Positions 8,225-17,730 of a DNA stretch of 49,575 nucleotides are shown piece after piece. Under the pieces are notes generated by a model, which was given only the letters and a program-made list of their open reading frames with translations, made no database searches and was not told where the DNA came from. The stretch comes from Rubritalea profundi. GTDB taxonomy: Bacteria; Verrucomicrobiota; Verrucomicrobiia; Verrucomicrobiales; Akkermansiaceae. Location: positions 1,599,954-1,649,528 of the forward strand of contig NZ_MQWA01000001.1 in the NCBI RefSeq assembly GCF_002954445.1. Direction: 5' to 3'. The translations under genes were made by a program, and so were the position numbers. The first letter of the stretch is position 1. Each line of letters starts with the position of its first letter.

Positions 8225-9310
8225 ATGTCTGAAACATTTTATAAGATCAACGTCACAGAACACAACGAGCTCGTCTCTGCTGCCTATCAGGCAAAAGGAT
8301 ACGATAAACAAGAAGCTGATGAAGCCGCTGAAATGGCAGCCGCAGCGACTTGGCACGGCAACCGCACACACAACGCCCTCAAGGCTCTTCACCTCGACGA
8401 CCTCTTTGGCTCGGCGAAAGGCGGCTGCGTCCCCAAGGCAGAGATCGAGGTGCTCGAGTCTCGTTTCAAAGCGACTGAAGTCTGGAACTCCAACAAAAAA
8501 CTCGGCCAATCAGTGGCAAAACGCGCCTTTGAAAGAGCAATGGAACTCGCTGAGATCTACGGCGTAGGAATCGTATCAGTCGACAACGCCTTCCACTACC
8601 TTTGGGGTGGTGGCTATGTGATCGAGGCAGCTAAGCGCGGCTACATCGCCTACACGAACTGCACGTCCACACTCGCGGAAGTGGTTCCCTTCATGGGCAA
8701 GACCCCAACCCTAGGCACCAACCCTCACAGCTGGGGCTTCCCAACCACAGAAGCTCTAGGATATCCAATCGCCATCGATTGGGCCACCTCCACCTGCGCC
8801 ATGGGCCGCGTCCAGCAGCTCAAACGCGAGGGAGGAACTCTCCCACCTTTGGCAGCAGTAGACTCAGACGGCAACCCAACAACCGACCCTAACAAGGTGC
8901 ACGCCCTACTACCATTTGGCGCACACAAAGGCTACGGCATGTCATTGATCAATGAGCTAACAGCCGCCTACATCGGAGGATCACTGCCACTCCACCGTGG
9001 GCGCACGTCTCCGAGTGCTGACGAAAAATCAACCACCTCCTTCTTCTTCCAGATCATCCACCCCGACGCGCTCTCTGGTGGCGACTTTGCCTGCGGCAGA
9101 GACCAGACGGAGAACATCAAAGCAGTCATCGACAACATCCTCACGGAAGGCAACGAGCGCAGCTTGCTACCAGGTCAGTTAGAAGCTGAAGCTGCGAAAA
9201 GATCCGAAGCCGCTGGTGGCCTGCTCTTCTCATCAGCCGAGATTGACGAGCTCAACGAGATCGCAGAATCCCTAGGATTCCCAGCATTCAAAAAAGAACC
9301 AGTGAGCTAA
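8225..9310 (+). CDS. Ldh family oxidoreductase (malate/lactate/sugar-acid dehydrogenase)
   Basis: This encodes 361 residues. The start ATG at 8225 follows the gluconokinase stop by 7 bases. The longer open frame overlaps gluconokinase and lacks family similarity. The sequence has the hallmarks of the NAD(P)-dependent Ldh2/YlbC/YiaK superfamily: AAEMAAAATWHGNRTHN early, VSVDNAFHYLWGGGY, TNCTSTLAEVVPF and FGAHKGYGMSLINELTAAY. Members oxidise L-malate, L-lactate, ureidoglycolate or 2,3-diketo-L-gulonate. With kinase and uronate isomerase neighbours, a sugar-acid or hydroxyacid substrate is likely. The exact substrate cannot be assigned. Confidence 0.85.
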   Translation: MSETFYKINVTEHNELVSAAYQAKGYDKQEADEAAEMAAAATWHGNRTHNALKALHLDDLFGSAKGGCVPKAEIEVLESRFKATEVWNSNKKLGQSVAKRAFERAMELAEIYGVGIVSVDNAFHYLWGGGYVIEAAKRGYIAYTNCTSTLAEVVPFMGKTPTLGTNPHSWGFPTTEALGYPIAIDWATSTCAMGRVQQLKREGGTLPPLAAVDSDGNPTTDPNKVHALLPFGAHKGYGMSLINELTAAYIGGSLPLHRGRTSPSADEKSTTSFFFQIIHPDALSGGDFACGRDQTENIKAVIDNILTEGNERSLLPGQLEAEAAKRSEAAGGLLFSSAEIDELNEIAESLGFPAFKKEPVS

Positions 9311-9314
9311 TCCC

Positions 9315-10717
9315 ATGACTGAATATCTCCACAAGGACGTCTTCCTCGACACAGCGACAGCACGCACGCTCTACCACGAGACTGCTGCCGAGCTGCCTAT
9401 CATCGATTTCCACACTCATCTTCCCGAAGGTGAAATACTCGACGACCACCGCTTCTCAGACCTCTGGGAGCTCTGGCTCAAGCACGACCACTACAAGTGG
9501 CGGCTGATGCGGGCCTGCGGGATCGATGAAGCCAGAATCACCGGTGAAGCTAGCCCTTGGGAGAAATTCGAAGCCTTCGCCAGCATCATGCCCCTCGCTC
9601 CAGGAAACCCAGTACATCACTGGGCACACTTCGAGCTCAAGCGGGTTTTCAACATCCACCTCACACTCAGTAAGGACACTGCGGAAGAGATCTGGAATAC
9701 AGCGAATCAGCAGCTTCTAAATGACTCCACACTCAGCGTGCGCGGATTGTTAGAAAAGTTCAACGTCGTACGCGTGTGCACCACCGACGACCCGACGCTT
9801 CGCTCGCCCAGCACAAAGATCTAGCAGACAAGTATTCGACAGTCAGCGTGCTTCCGACATTCAGACCAGACACCGCGCACAACGTGCAGGTTCCAGCTGA
9901 ATACAACCAATGGCTTCAAAAGCTGGGGGAACTCACTGGCAATCGCATCGATAGTTTTAAAGATCTTGTCGTCGCCCTACAAGCCAGACACCAGCATTTC
10001 CAAGACCACGGCTGCCGACTCTCCGATCACGGACTTTCATACGCACCGCAACGCGATGCCTCTGAAGCTGAACTAGAAAGTATTTTCAGCAACGCTCTCA
10101 ACGGACAAGCAGCATCTGATGACGAGTGGGAAGCATTCGCCTACGCCATCCTCAAGCACGTGGTAGAATGGAACCATCAAGCCGGATGGACCATGCAGCT
10201 CCACCTCGGCCCACAACGTAATGTCAACTCATCCACCTCTCTAATCACTGGTAGAGATAGCGGATTCGACACTATGGGGAGTAAGCCACAGACAGAAAAG
10301 CTCATCAGCTTTCTCGATGCGCTAAACTCCGCAGGCATCCTCGGCAAGACCATCGTCTACAATCTCAACCCCGTGGAGTCCGAACCGATCTGCTGCGCTC
10401 TGCAGAACTTTCAGAACGAAAAAGCCCAGGGACTACTCCAGTACGGCCCAGCCTGGTGGCACCTCGATCACATCCGCGGAATCCGTGAGCAATTCGACAT
10501 CCTCAGCTCGCTCGGAGCGATTGGCACATCAATCGGCATGCTCACCGACTCACGTTCCTTCACCTCCTACGTCCGCCATGAATACTACCGCAGACTCCTC
10601 TGCCAGTACATTGGTAAGGCGGCAGAGGCTGGGGAAATCCCGTGCGACCCAGCAACACTCAAAACCTTGATTGCTGACATCTGCTACAACAATCCGAAAA
10701 ACTACTTCTCATGGTAG
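9315..10717 (+). pseudogene. uxaC: Uronate isomerase, frameshifted
   Basis: The coding region starts at ATG 9315, four bases after the preceding stop, and would make about 467 residues, the normal UxaC length. The first part has the metal site IIDFHTHLPEGE and FNVVRVCTTDDPT. The reading then has to shift by one base near 9788-9795 to continue as DASLAQHKDLADKYSTVSVLP and on to the C-terminal WWHLDHIRG and YYRRLLCQYIGKAAEAGEIP. In the family the motif reads CTTDDP-x-DSL, so a single missing base in the CCC run (GACGACCCGACG) explains the break. UxaC converts D-glucuronate to D-fructuronate and D-galacturonate to D-tagaturonate. If the shift is real, the pathway is cut at its first step. If it is a base-calling error, the operon is intact. 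Confidence 0.9.
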
Positions 10718-10792
10718 TCTCCTCTTGAGCTGGCTCATCACTAGAAAAACGGCCTTCATCCTCTTCAATAAATACCACACATTATTTTACCT

Positions 10793-11572
10793 ATGCATTT
10801 CTTAGAAAATTTATTCAACCTTCACGGCCAAGTCGCCGTTATCATCGGCGGCACTGGCGAACTCTGTGGCCACATGGCCCTAGGCCTAGCTCAAGCAGGC
10901 GCTAATGTCGTCCTCGTTGGTCGCTCAGAAGCGAAAGCTAAAGACAGAATCCAGCAAATCGAAGCAGCGGGCGGCTCAGCCTACTTCGTCGCAGCCGACG
11001 TGGCTGACAAAGCCTCCATCCAACAAGTGCTAGACTCCGTGTTAGAGCGCTCAGGTAGAGTTGACATCCTGATCAATGGCGCAGGAATCAACTCACCCAC
11101 ACCTGTGTTAGAAATCACCACTGAGGAGTTCAACAACATTCTCAACATCAACCTCACTGCCACACTTCACGGTTGCCAAGTATTTGCTAAGCATTGGTTA
11201 GATAACGAGCAACAAGGAAGCATCATCAACCTGGGATCGATCTCCGGCCTCAATCCACTCTCCCGCGTCTTTTCCTACTCAGCCTCAAAAGCTGCAGTGC
11301 ACAATCTCAGCAAGAACCTCGCACGCGAGTGGGCCGACCAAGGCATCCGCGTCAACACCCTCGTACCTGGATTCTTCCCAGCCGAACAAAACAAAGCAGT
11401 GCTCAATCCGTCCCGAGTCGAGTCGATCATGCAACACACCCCGATGGATCGATTTGGCAGCCCTGACGAACTAACAGGGGCTACCATCTTGCTCGCTTCT
11501 AACAAAGCTGGAAGTTTCATCACCGGCCACGAAATGGTCGTCGACGGCGGCTTCGACTCGATGTCAATCTAG
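10793..11572 (+). CDS. SDR family oxidoreductase, possibly fructuronate reductase or gluconate 5-dehydrogenase type
   Basis: This encodes 259 residues, a classical short-chain dehydrogenase. The cofactor loop GGTGELCG is at 19-26, NGAG at 95-98, the catalytic Tyr-xxx-Lys is SYSASKAAV (Tyr162, Lys166), and the C-terminus is the usual [12 protein letters not shown]. It lies 75 bases after uronate isomerase in the same direction. Several bacteria use an SDR in place of UxuB to reduce D-fructuronate to D-mannonate, and related SDRs interconvert gluconate and 5-ketogluconate. The position next to UxaC favours fructuronate reduction, while the gluconokinase upstream would suit the second role. Family is certain, substrate is inferred. 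Confidence 0.85.
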   Translation: MHFLENLFNLHGQVAVIIGGTGELCGHMALGLAQAGANVVLVGRSEAKAKDRIQQIEAAGGSAYFVAADVADKASIQQVLDSVLERSGRVDILINGAGINSPTPVLEITTEEFNNILNINLTATLHGCQVFAKHWLDNEQQGSIINLGSISGLNPLSRVFSYSASKAAVHNLSKNLAREWADQGIRVNTLVPGFFPAEQNKAVLNPSRVESIMQHTPMDRFGSPDELTGATILLASNKAGSFITGHEMVVDGGFDSMSI

Positions 11573-11595
11573 CTATAGATCACCAAGGAGTTTGC

Positions 11596-11626
11596 TTTTC
11601 AGACATCGCGAAACGATGTCTGAAAA
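11596..11626. terminator. Hairpin between convergent genes, likely bidirectional terminator
   Basis: A perfect 13-bp stem (11596-11608 with 11614-11626) has a 5-base loop and T4/A4 at its outer ends. It sits between the SDR stop (11572) and the sulfatase stop (11650). There is no long T tract, so termination is inferred from the stem and its position. Confidence 0.6.
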
Positions 11627-11649
11627 TGCGCTCACGGTAAACAGCCCCT

Positions 11650-13182
11650 CTACTTGGAAAGTCGTGGTGCTGAGTACCCTTGCTGTCGAATTTGAGTGAG
11701 AAGAGCTTGCAGTGTTTTCACTTTCTCTGGGTGCTTTCCAGCTAGATCATGGCGCTGCCCTATGTCATTCTTAATGTTATAGAGTTCATACTCTGATGCG
11801 GAATCTGCGGGGTAGTTATTCTTTTTTTCCCAAGCATTGTTTCGCTTTGAATGGTAGCCACTTTTGGCAGCTACTAACACCCAGTCACCTTGGCGCATGG
11901 CGTAGGCGTTCTTAAAGGTATTGTGCACATGTGCTGTCCTAACCGACTTCTCAGGCGACTTCAAAATTGGCATGATATCATGTGAGTCTTCGGCCGCGTT
12001 TTTATCCGGCAATGCGTATCTAATCACACCCGCGACAGTGGCCATCAGGTCGATCTGAGAAACCAATGAATGGCTCACGGCGCCCGCCTTTGCCACCCCT
12101 GGATACTTGATGATGAACGGAACCCGGTGGCCGCCCTCATAAATATCGCGCTTTAGACCTCTCAAAGGAGCTGCCGACCAATGACCGAATTTTTCATCCC
12201 GCGGATAGGCGTAGTGCTCTGGGCCATTGTCAGCGGTGAAAATAACAATCGTTTCCTGCTCCTGTCCCGAATCCTTCAAGGCCTTGAGCAGTTGCCCCAC
12301 TGAATCATCAGTCTCGACCACAAGGTCACCATAGGCACCCGCTCCGGATTTCCCATCGAAGGCATCATTCGGGATAATTGGAGCGTGCGGTGATGGGTAA
12401 GCAAAGTAGAGAAAGAACGGCTTTTCTTCATTTGCTTGCTGCTTGATAAATTCGACACCCTTAGCGGTGGTGGTAGGGATATTTTCGTATGGGTCCCAGC
12501 CTTTAATCATCGGCCCCTTGCGCATTTCCCATGATCCTTCTTTTATTTTTTTGAACGATTTAGTATCTAGCATCGAATCGGGAGCAACAACTAACTTGTC
12601 ATTCTCGATCCATGCATAGGGAGGAAAATTAATCACAGTGTCTCCGAAATAATAGTCAAAGCCATGCGCTAATGGTCCATTGGGCACTGACTTACTCCAA
12701 TCATAACTACTGAAATGTGTTTTACCCTTGGGAGCCTCCGACTTCTTAATTGCATTCCAATCCCAACCAAGATGCCACTTGCCAATCGCTGCTGTATGGT
12801 AGCCCTTTTCCTGCATCATTTCAGGGAAAGTCAGGCGCTCGGGCTTAAAGACAGAATCGCCCATGGCCTTCACAATACCGTGGAAGTCTCTCCAGTGGTG
12901 ACGCCCGGTGAGTAAGGCGTAGCGCGATGGTGTGCAAATCCCCGATGACGAATGGCCATCGGTGAACCGCATTCCCTCGCTAGCCAAGCGGTCAAGGTTA
13001 GGCGTAGGGATTTTGCTCTCACTCGCGTAGCAAGTGAGGTCGCCATAGCCTAGATCGTCCGCATAAAGGATCAACACATTCGGCTGTGATGCCCCGATAC
13101 AGGTGGTCGCTAAAAATGGTGCTAAAGCGCCCGCTATTGCGGCGCCCACCACAGATCTCATTGAATTGATTGATTTTCTCAT
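11650..13182 (-). CDS. Sulfatase (arylsulfatase A-like, type I)
   Basis: This encodes 510 residues. An N-terminal export signal (about 1-31) is followed by the metal-binding ADDLGYGDL (Asp42, Asp43). The formylglycine motif CTPSR has its modifiable Cys at 83 ([14 protein letters not shown]). Further on are GKWHLGWDW and the second metal site TADNGPEHY. This is a complete type I sulfatase, expected to be matured by a formylglycine-generating enzyme and to remove sulfate esters outside the cytoplasm. It is encoded beside uronate and arabinose catabolic genes, so its natural target may be a sulfated algal polysaccharide or its oligosaccharides. A 12-bp palindrome lies just upstream of the start codon. 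Confidence 0.93.
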   Translation of the reverse strand: MRKSINSMRSVVGAAIAGALAPFLATTCIGASQPNVLILYADDLGYGDLTCYASESKIPTPNLDRLASEGMRFTDGHSSSGICTPSRYALLTGRHHWRDFHGIVKAMGDSVFKPERLTFPEMMQEKGYHTAAIGKWHLGWDWNAIKKSEAPKGKTHFSSYDWSKSVPNGPLAHGFDYYFGDTVINFPPYAWIENDKLVVAPDSMLDTKSFKKIKEGSWEMRKGPMIKGWDPYENIPTTTAKGVEFIKQQANEEKPFFLYFAYPSPHAPIIPNDAFDGKSGAGAYGDLVVETDDSVGQLLKALKDSGQEQETIVIFTADNGPEHYAYPRDEKFGHWSAAPLRGLKRDIYEGGHRVPFIIKYPGVAKAGAVSHSLVSQIDLMATVAGVIRYALPDKNAAEDSHDIMPILKSPEKSVRTAHVHNTFKNAYAMRQGDWVLVAAKSGYHSKRNNAWEKKNNYPADSASEYELYNIKNDIGQRHDLAGKHPEKVKTLQALLTQIRQQGYSAPRLSK

Positions 13183-13188
13183 TAGCTT

Positions 13189-13225
13189 TAAATGTGACTC
13201 GTATTTAGTACGTCACATTTAAAGA
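13189..13225 (-). promoter_or_regulatory. Palindrome directly upstream of sulfatase start
   Basis: The arms 13189-13200 and 13214-13225 form a perfect 12-bp inverted repeat (TTTAAATGTGAC and its complement) separated by 13 bases. The near arm ends 6 bases from the sulfatase ATG. It could be a repressor operator, or an RNA hairpin that controls access to the start codon. Confidence 0.5.
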
Positions 13226-13264
13226 AACCTGTCTTGCACTGACAACTTTATTTCTAGCACATAC

Positions 13265-13960
13265 TCAGCCTTGCCCGTAGTAGGCATTCTTGCCGTGCTT
13301 TCGGAGATAGTGCTGATTGAGTATGTGTTCCGGGATCGGCAGCGCGTCTGGATTGAGCTGATAGGTCATCAGCGCCATCTTTGCACACATTTCTAACGCT
13401 ATACTATTCTCGACAGCTTTGGCTGCGTTCTTCCCCCAGGTGAAAGGAGCATGATGCTTTAGCAACACAGCGGGCACCTCCATAGGATTGAGCTCTAATT
13501 CTGCAAAACGTTCCACGATACTCACTCCAGTAGCGTGTTCGTAATCGCTACTCACCTCCTCAGGTGTTAGGGCGCGGGCAAGGGGTACCTCGCCATAGAA
13601 ATGATCTGCATGCGTAGTTCCCAAGCAAGCAAGCCCAACTCCAGCCTGAGAGAAGGCTGTAGCTGACGGGCTATGGGTGTGAACCACTGCTCCCACGTCC
13701 TTAAAGTTTCGGTAAATCTCTAGGTGGGTTTTGGTGTCTGATGATGCGCGTAGATCTCCTTCCACCACCTCATTGTCGAGATTGAGCACCACAATACTCT
13801 CCGTGGTTAGCTCCTCGTAGGCAACTCCGCTAGGCTTGATGGCGACGAGCCCCGACTCACGGTCGATGGCACTGACATTCCCCCAAGTCAACGCGACCAA
13901 TCCTGAGCTAACAAGTGCTTGATTGGCCTCGACGACCATCTGTTTTAAATCTTCAGTCAT
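13265..13960 (-). CDS. araD: L-ribulose-5-phosphate 4-epimerase
   Basis: This encodes 231 residues, the family length. The zinc ligands are visible as His94 and His96 (VVHTHSPSA) and His169 (LLKHHAPFTWG). Asp75 lies in SSDTKTHLEIY, Asp119 in HADHFYGEVP, and the C-terminal NAYYGQG carries the conserved Tyr. The enzyme epimerises L-ribulose 5-phosphate to D-xylulose 5-phosphate, the last step before the pentose phosphate pathway. It is the second gene of an araB-araD pair on the minus strand, 11 bases after ribulokinase. No araA (arabinose isomerase) is present in the window, so ribulose must come from an isomerase elsewhere. Confidence 0.94.
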   Translation of the reverse strand: MTEDLKQMVVEANQALVSSGLVALTWGNVSAIDRESGLVAIKPSGVAYEELTTESIVVLNLDNEVVEGDLRASSDTKTHLEIYRNFKDVGAVVHTHSPSATAFSQAGVGLACLGTTHADHFYGEVPLARALTPEEVSSDYEHATGVSIVERFAELELNPMEVPAVLLKHHAPFTWGKNAAKAVENSIALEMCAKMALMTYQLNPDALPIPEHILNQHYLRKHGKNAYYGQG

Positions 13961-13971
13961 AAATTTTTCTG

Positions 13972-15648
13972 TTAGTTTCGTTGTTGCTCGCGGATATCCA
14001 TCAGCTCTTTCATTACATTAGCCATCGACCCACGCCACTCCGTGACTCCAAATCCATCATGAAGCTGGCTGTAGAGTTCAAACAATTGGCTATAGACCAC
14101 TTGGTTTTCAGCAATCGGATAATACACCCGATCATGATAACTCACGACTTTCGCTTGCAGTTGAGCCAGCGTTCCATAGCCAGCTGATACAGCACCAAAC
14201 AGGGCAGCACCTAGCGCGCAGGTTTGCTCACTGACTGAGACCTTCATAGGCTTGCCAATCACATCCGCGTATATTTGCATCAAAGTAGGATTCTTTAGCG
14301 AAAGGCCACCAGTGGTGACCACCTCATTGATCTCCACTCCAAACTCCTCCATCCGCTTGATAATCGTGTAGGCTCCAAAGGCTGTGGCTTCAATATAGGC
14401 TCTGTAGATTTCATGGGCTTCGGTGTGCAAGCTTTGTCCTAACATAAGTCCAGAGAGTCTGACATCGGTGAGCACCGACCGGTTGCCATTATTCCAATCC
14501 AACGCTAACAGCCCGCTTTCGCCGGGCTTCATTTTGGAAATTTTTTCTCCCATCGCAGCAAACTTTGCGCCGCTATCAGCACCGTAACTATCAGGAACGA
14601 TGTGGTTCACCAGCCAGAGGAACAAATCCCCAACAGCCGATTGACCAGCCTCCACTCCGATCATGCCAGGTACAACAGACCCATCCACTTGCCCACAGAG
14701 CCCAGGTACATCCGCAATGCCCTTATCAGCCACAGTGATGTCGCAGGTTGAAGTCCCCAGAACTTTGACTAAAGTTCCTTTTTTAACTCCTGATCCTACA
14801 GCCCCCATGTGGCAATCAAATGCACCAACCGCTATCGCGACCCCTTCATCGAGACCCAAGCGATTTGCCCACTGTTTACATAACGTTCCGGCTAGTTGAT
14901 CAGATGCATGGGCATCCTCATAGAGTCGATCCCGAAGCTCGGCTAGAGCTGGATCCAGCGCTGATAGAAACTCCTTATCTGGCAAACCTCCCCACTGGTC
15001 ATTGAACATTGCCTTATGGCCAGCGGCACAGATTGAGCGCTTTAGCGTGAGCGGGTTGGTATCGCCAGCGAGTTCAGCCGTGAGCCAGTCACAGTGCTCG
15101 ACAAACGAGAATGCCGCGTCGAATACTGCGGGGTCGGTCTTGCGGACACGTAGAATTTTTGACCACCACCACTCAGAAGAATACGTGCCACCACATTTTT
15201 CTAGATATTGCGGCCGCATTTCCTGAGCTAATTTAGTAATCTGCTCGGCTTCTCTGAAAGCGGTGTGATCTTTCCAAAGCCATACTTTGGCATTCGGATT
15301 ATCTGCAAATTGAGGGTCAAATGCTAAGGGATTACCTGCAGCGTCTACTGGGATCACAGTAGACCCAGTAGTATCGACACCTATGCTGATGACCTTTGAC
15401 GGTGAAAAGTCTGGATCATTTGCTTGAGCCTGAGCGATTGCGCCACGGATGATCTTCTCACAGCCATCAATATAATCTTGAGGGTTCTGACGAGCCACAT
15501 TGGGATCGTTTGGATCCGTGAGTATCCCTAGTTTTCCTGATGGATAATTGAAAACTTCTGATCCTAGTTCCTTTCCAGAATCCAAATCAATCAATAATGA
15601 TCGACATGAGTTGGTGCCATAATCGAGGCCAATTGAGTACGCTGACAT
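13972..15648 (-). CDS. araB: Ribulokinase
   Basis: This encodes 558 residues of the FGGY kinase family, with the phosphate-1 loop GLDYGTNSCRSLLID at the N-terminus. Other family features are VISIGVDTTGSTVIPVD, the ribulokinase-specific region KVWLWKDHTAFREAEQI, and the C-terminal domain with VVTTGGLSLKNPTLMQIYAD and CALGAALFGAVSAG. It phosphorylates L-ribulose at O5. The length and the WLWKDHTA segment fit AraB better than xylulokinase or glycerol kinase. It heads the araB-araD unit. The 509-base gap upstream separates it from a divergently transcribed hydroxyacid oxidase and must contain both promoters. Confidence 0.93.
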   Translation of the reverse strand: MSAYSIGLDYGTNSCRSLLIDLDSGKELGSEVFNYPSGKLGILTDPNDPNVARQNPQDYIDGCEKIIRGAIAQAQANDPDFSPSKVISIGVDTTGSTVIPVDAAGNPLAFDPQFADNPNAKVWLWKDHTAFREAEQITKLAQEMRPQYLEKCGGTYSSEWWWSKILRVRKTDPAVFDAAFSFVEHCDWLTAELAGDTNPLTLKRSICAAGHKAMFNDQWGGLPDKEFLSALDPALAELRDRLYEDAHASDQLAGTLCKQWANRLGLDEGVAIAVGAFDCHMGAVGSGVKKGTLVKVLGTSTCDITVADKGIADVPGLCGQVDGSVVPGMIGVEAGQSAVGDLFLWLVNHIVPDSYGADSGAKFAAMGEKISKMKPGESGLLALDWNNGNRSVLTDVRLSGLMLGQSLHTEAHEIYRAYIEATAFGAYTIIKRMEEFGVEINEVVTTGGLSLKNPTLMQIYADVIGKPMKVSVSEQTCALGAALFGAVSAGYGTLAQLQAKVVSYHDRVYYPIAENQVVYSQLFELYSQLHDGFGVTEWRGSMANVMKELMDIREQQRN

Positions 15649-16157
15649 AATATTTCTATCGGTACTTTCTACTAATTATGCTCACAGTACACGACAATTT
15701 TTGAGCTTCTATCAAGCCAGAAATAAATCCCATTTCATACGATTTATCACTTAGCTTCTACTCACTTTTGCGAGCCCGTGCGATGAAACTTCCCACTACG
15801 ATAAAACTATCCCACCACGAAAAACGCGAAAAAACGACAGCAAAAACTCCTGATTCGTAACTCCTAATCCTTCATTGAAGCAAAGCGACTTCTACCACGA
15901 AGCCACACAGATCTCACGAATGAGAACAAGCAAGTAAAAGAGCCGCCTATGTTCTAACCGGAACTCTGAATTCCCAATTCCCCTGTCACGATCAATACTT
16001 GCAAATTTTCAACATCAACCTAAACCTGTATTACACATTGACATCAATCTCACAGAGTAAATCTCTCTCTATGCTACGCACTGACGGACAAAATTCTTCA
16101 GAAGAGGAAAAGCCGTCCTTCCCCATTTCCCAACCATTTTTAAGACTAAAATAAATC
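15649..16157. other. Divergent intergenic region with repeats
   Basis: This region lies between araB (minus) and the hydroxyacid oxidase (plus), so both promoters should be here. About 15781-15835 resembles repeat family B on the minus strand (CCACCACGAAAAACGCGAAA). 15848-15905 is a family A copy on the minus strand. A stretch at 15948-15960 (CCTATGTTCTAAC) resembles the complement of the IS end motif. I cannot place individual promoter elements with confidence. Confidence 0.5.
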
Positions 16158-17309
16158 ATGACTGATTATTTCGACTCACGCTTCCCGTCAGTGGAGGCTC
16201 TCCGAGCACAAGCAAAGAAGCGCATGCCAGGCTTCGCCTTCGATTACCTCGATGGCGGTTGCTTCTCTGAGGTCAACCTCGCTCGCAACACGGCTGACAT
16301 CCGCGATGTTCAGCTCAAGCCCTACTACCTCCGCGACTACAAAGGCGCTTCGCAAGAGACTGAACTCTTTGGCGAGACCTATGCCGCTCCATTCGGTATG
16401 GCTCCAGTCGGCCTGCAGGGGCTCATGTGGCCCAATTGTTGCGAGATTCTGGCCAAGGCATCCTTCGACCACAACGTCCCCTTCGTGCTCTCCACGGTCG
16501 GCACCGCGAGTATCGAAAAAGTCGCTGAGATCACAGAGGGCAAATTCTGGTTCCAGCTCTACCACCCAGCCGAAGACGAGCTGCGCGACAAGCTGCTTGA
16601 GCGCGCATGGGCAGCCGGTTGCCGCACATTGGTCATCCTCGCTAACACACCTACTTTTGCCTACCGCCCAAAGGAGATTAAGAATGGTCTTTCCATTCCT
16701 CCACGCATGACAGCACGCAACATCTTCCAGATGTGCACGCATCCTACGTGGTCCTTCAGCCAACTCGCAGCAGGAGCCCCTGAGTTCAAGACCATGAAAG
16801 AGTACATCCCGAAAGGACTCAACATGAAGCACTTGGCTCAGTTCATGAACAAAACGTTCTCAGGCCGTCTCAACGAAGAAAAGATCAAACCAATCCGGGA
16901 CAAGTGGAAGGGCAACATCGTCATCAAAGGCATCGTCAACCCAGAGGACGCCATGACTGCAATCAAGCTCGGCCTCGACGGCATGATCGTCTCCAACCAC
17001 GGTGGCCGTCAGCTCGACTCCGGCCAGTCCACCATCGTCCCACTCACTGAGCTAGCTCAGCAGTTCAAGGGGCAGATCAAGATCATGATGGATTCAGGAA
17101 TTCGCTCAGGTCCAGACATAGCCAACGCTCTAGCTTCTGGAGCAGACTTCACTTTCCTAGGCCGCACACCAATGTACGGAGTTGGCGCCCTCGGCAAAAA
17201 TGGTGGCCACCATACTTTCACCATGCTAAAACGTCAGATTCAGCAGGTGATGGAACAAATCGCTTGTGAAAAAGTGGCTGACTTCCCAAACCATCTTATC
17301 TCTAAATAG
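16158..17309 (+). CDS. FMN-dependent alpha-hydroxy-acid oxidising protein (L-lactate dehydrogenase/glycolate oxidase family)
   Basis: This encodes 383 residues, close to LldD and glycolate oxidase. The N-terminal KRMPGFAFDYLDGG and the PFGMAPVGLQGLMWP substrate region are present. The active-site segment VSNHGGRQLD carries the catalytic His at 281 with Arg284, followed by the FMN phosphate-binding MMDSGIRSGPDI and FTFLGRTPMYG. It would oxidise an L-2-hydroxyacid such as lactate or glycolate, passing electrons to the quinone pool or oxygen. Distances and residues look complete. It is not tightly linked to any neighbour, though it adjoins the sugar-acid island. The physiological acceptor and substrate are not decided by the sequence. 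Confidence 0.88.
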   Translation: MTDYFDSRFPSVEALRAQAKKRMPGFAFDYLDGGCFSEVNLARNTADIRDVQLKPYYLRDYKGASQETELFGETYAAPFGMAPVGLQGLMWPNCCEILAKASFDHNVPFVLSTVGTASIEKVAEITEGKFWFQLYHPAEDELRDKLLERAWAAGCRTLVILANTPTFAYRPKEIKNGLSIPPRMTARNIFQMCTHPTWSFSQLAAGAPEFKTMKEYIPKGLNMKHLAQFMNKTFSGRLNEEKIKPIRDKWKGNIVIKGIVNPEDAMTAIKLGLDGMIVSNHGGRQLDSGQSTIVPLTELAQQFKGQIKIMMDSGIRSGPDIANALASGADFTFLGRTPMYGVGALGKNGGHHTFTMLKRQIQQVMEQIACEKVADFPNHLISK

Positions 17310-17730
17310 CCATCCCTTTTTTATAGACTTGGCGGCCATCTCTGCGACGATGTCAGCTTGTTTCGTCTATACGTTGGAACTCAAACCAGTGACCCCTATG
17401 GCGGTCATGCTCCAGAATGTGTTTTGTGGTGAAGCCGCTTTCTAACAACGAGCATGATCGCTTTTTTTGCCGACACTATGGAAGTCTTTCTACCGCGAAA
17501 AAGACGAAAGCCGCCAGAATGATGAAACGAGTTTCGACTACAGATTAGACTGATTAAACAGATTTGGGTTGGGCTGCTAGACCAATGAAACCCTCTACCA
17601 CGAATCACACCAATCCCACGAATGTTTTGGCTGGGATAGTTTTTCCGAAACGTCAGGAGAGGAAACCTCTGCAGCAGAATTATTAATCCCTAATTCTTAA
17701 TTCCTGATTCCTAATTGGAGCGCAGCGACT
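17310..17730. repeat. Intergenic region of dispersed repeats
   Basis: This is a gap of about 420 bases with family B-like copies on the minus strand at about 17480-17535 and 17585-17600 (CTACCGCGAAAAAGACGAAA). A family A copy on the minus strand is at 17690-17732 (ATTCCTAATTGGAGCGCAGC). No gene found. Confidence 0.65.
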
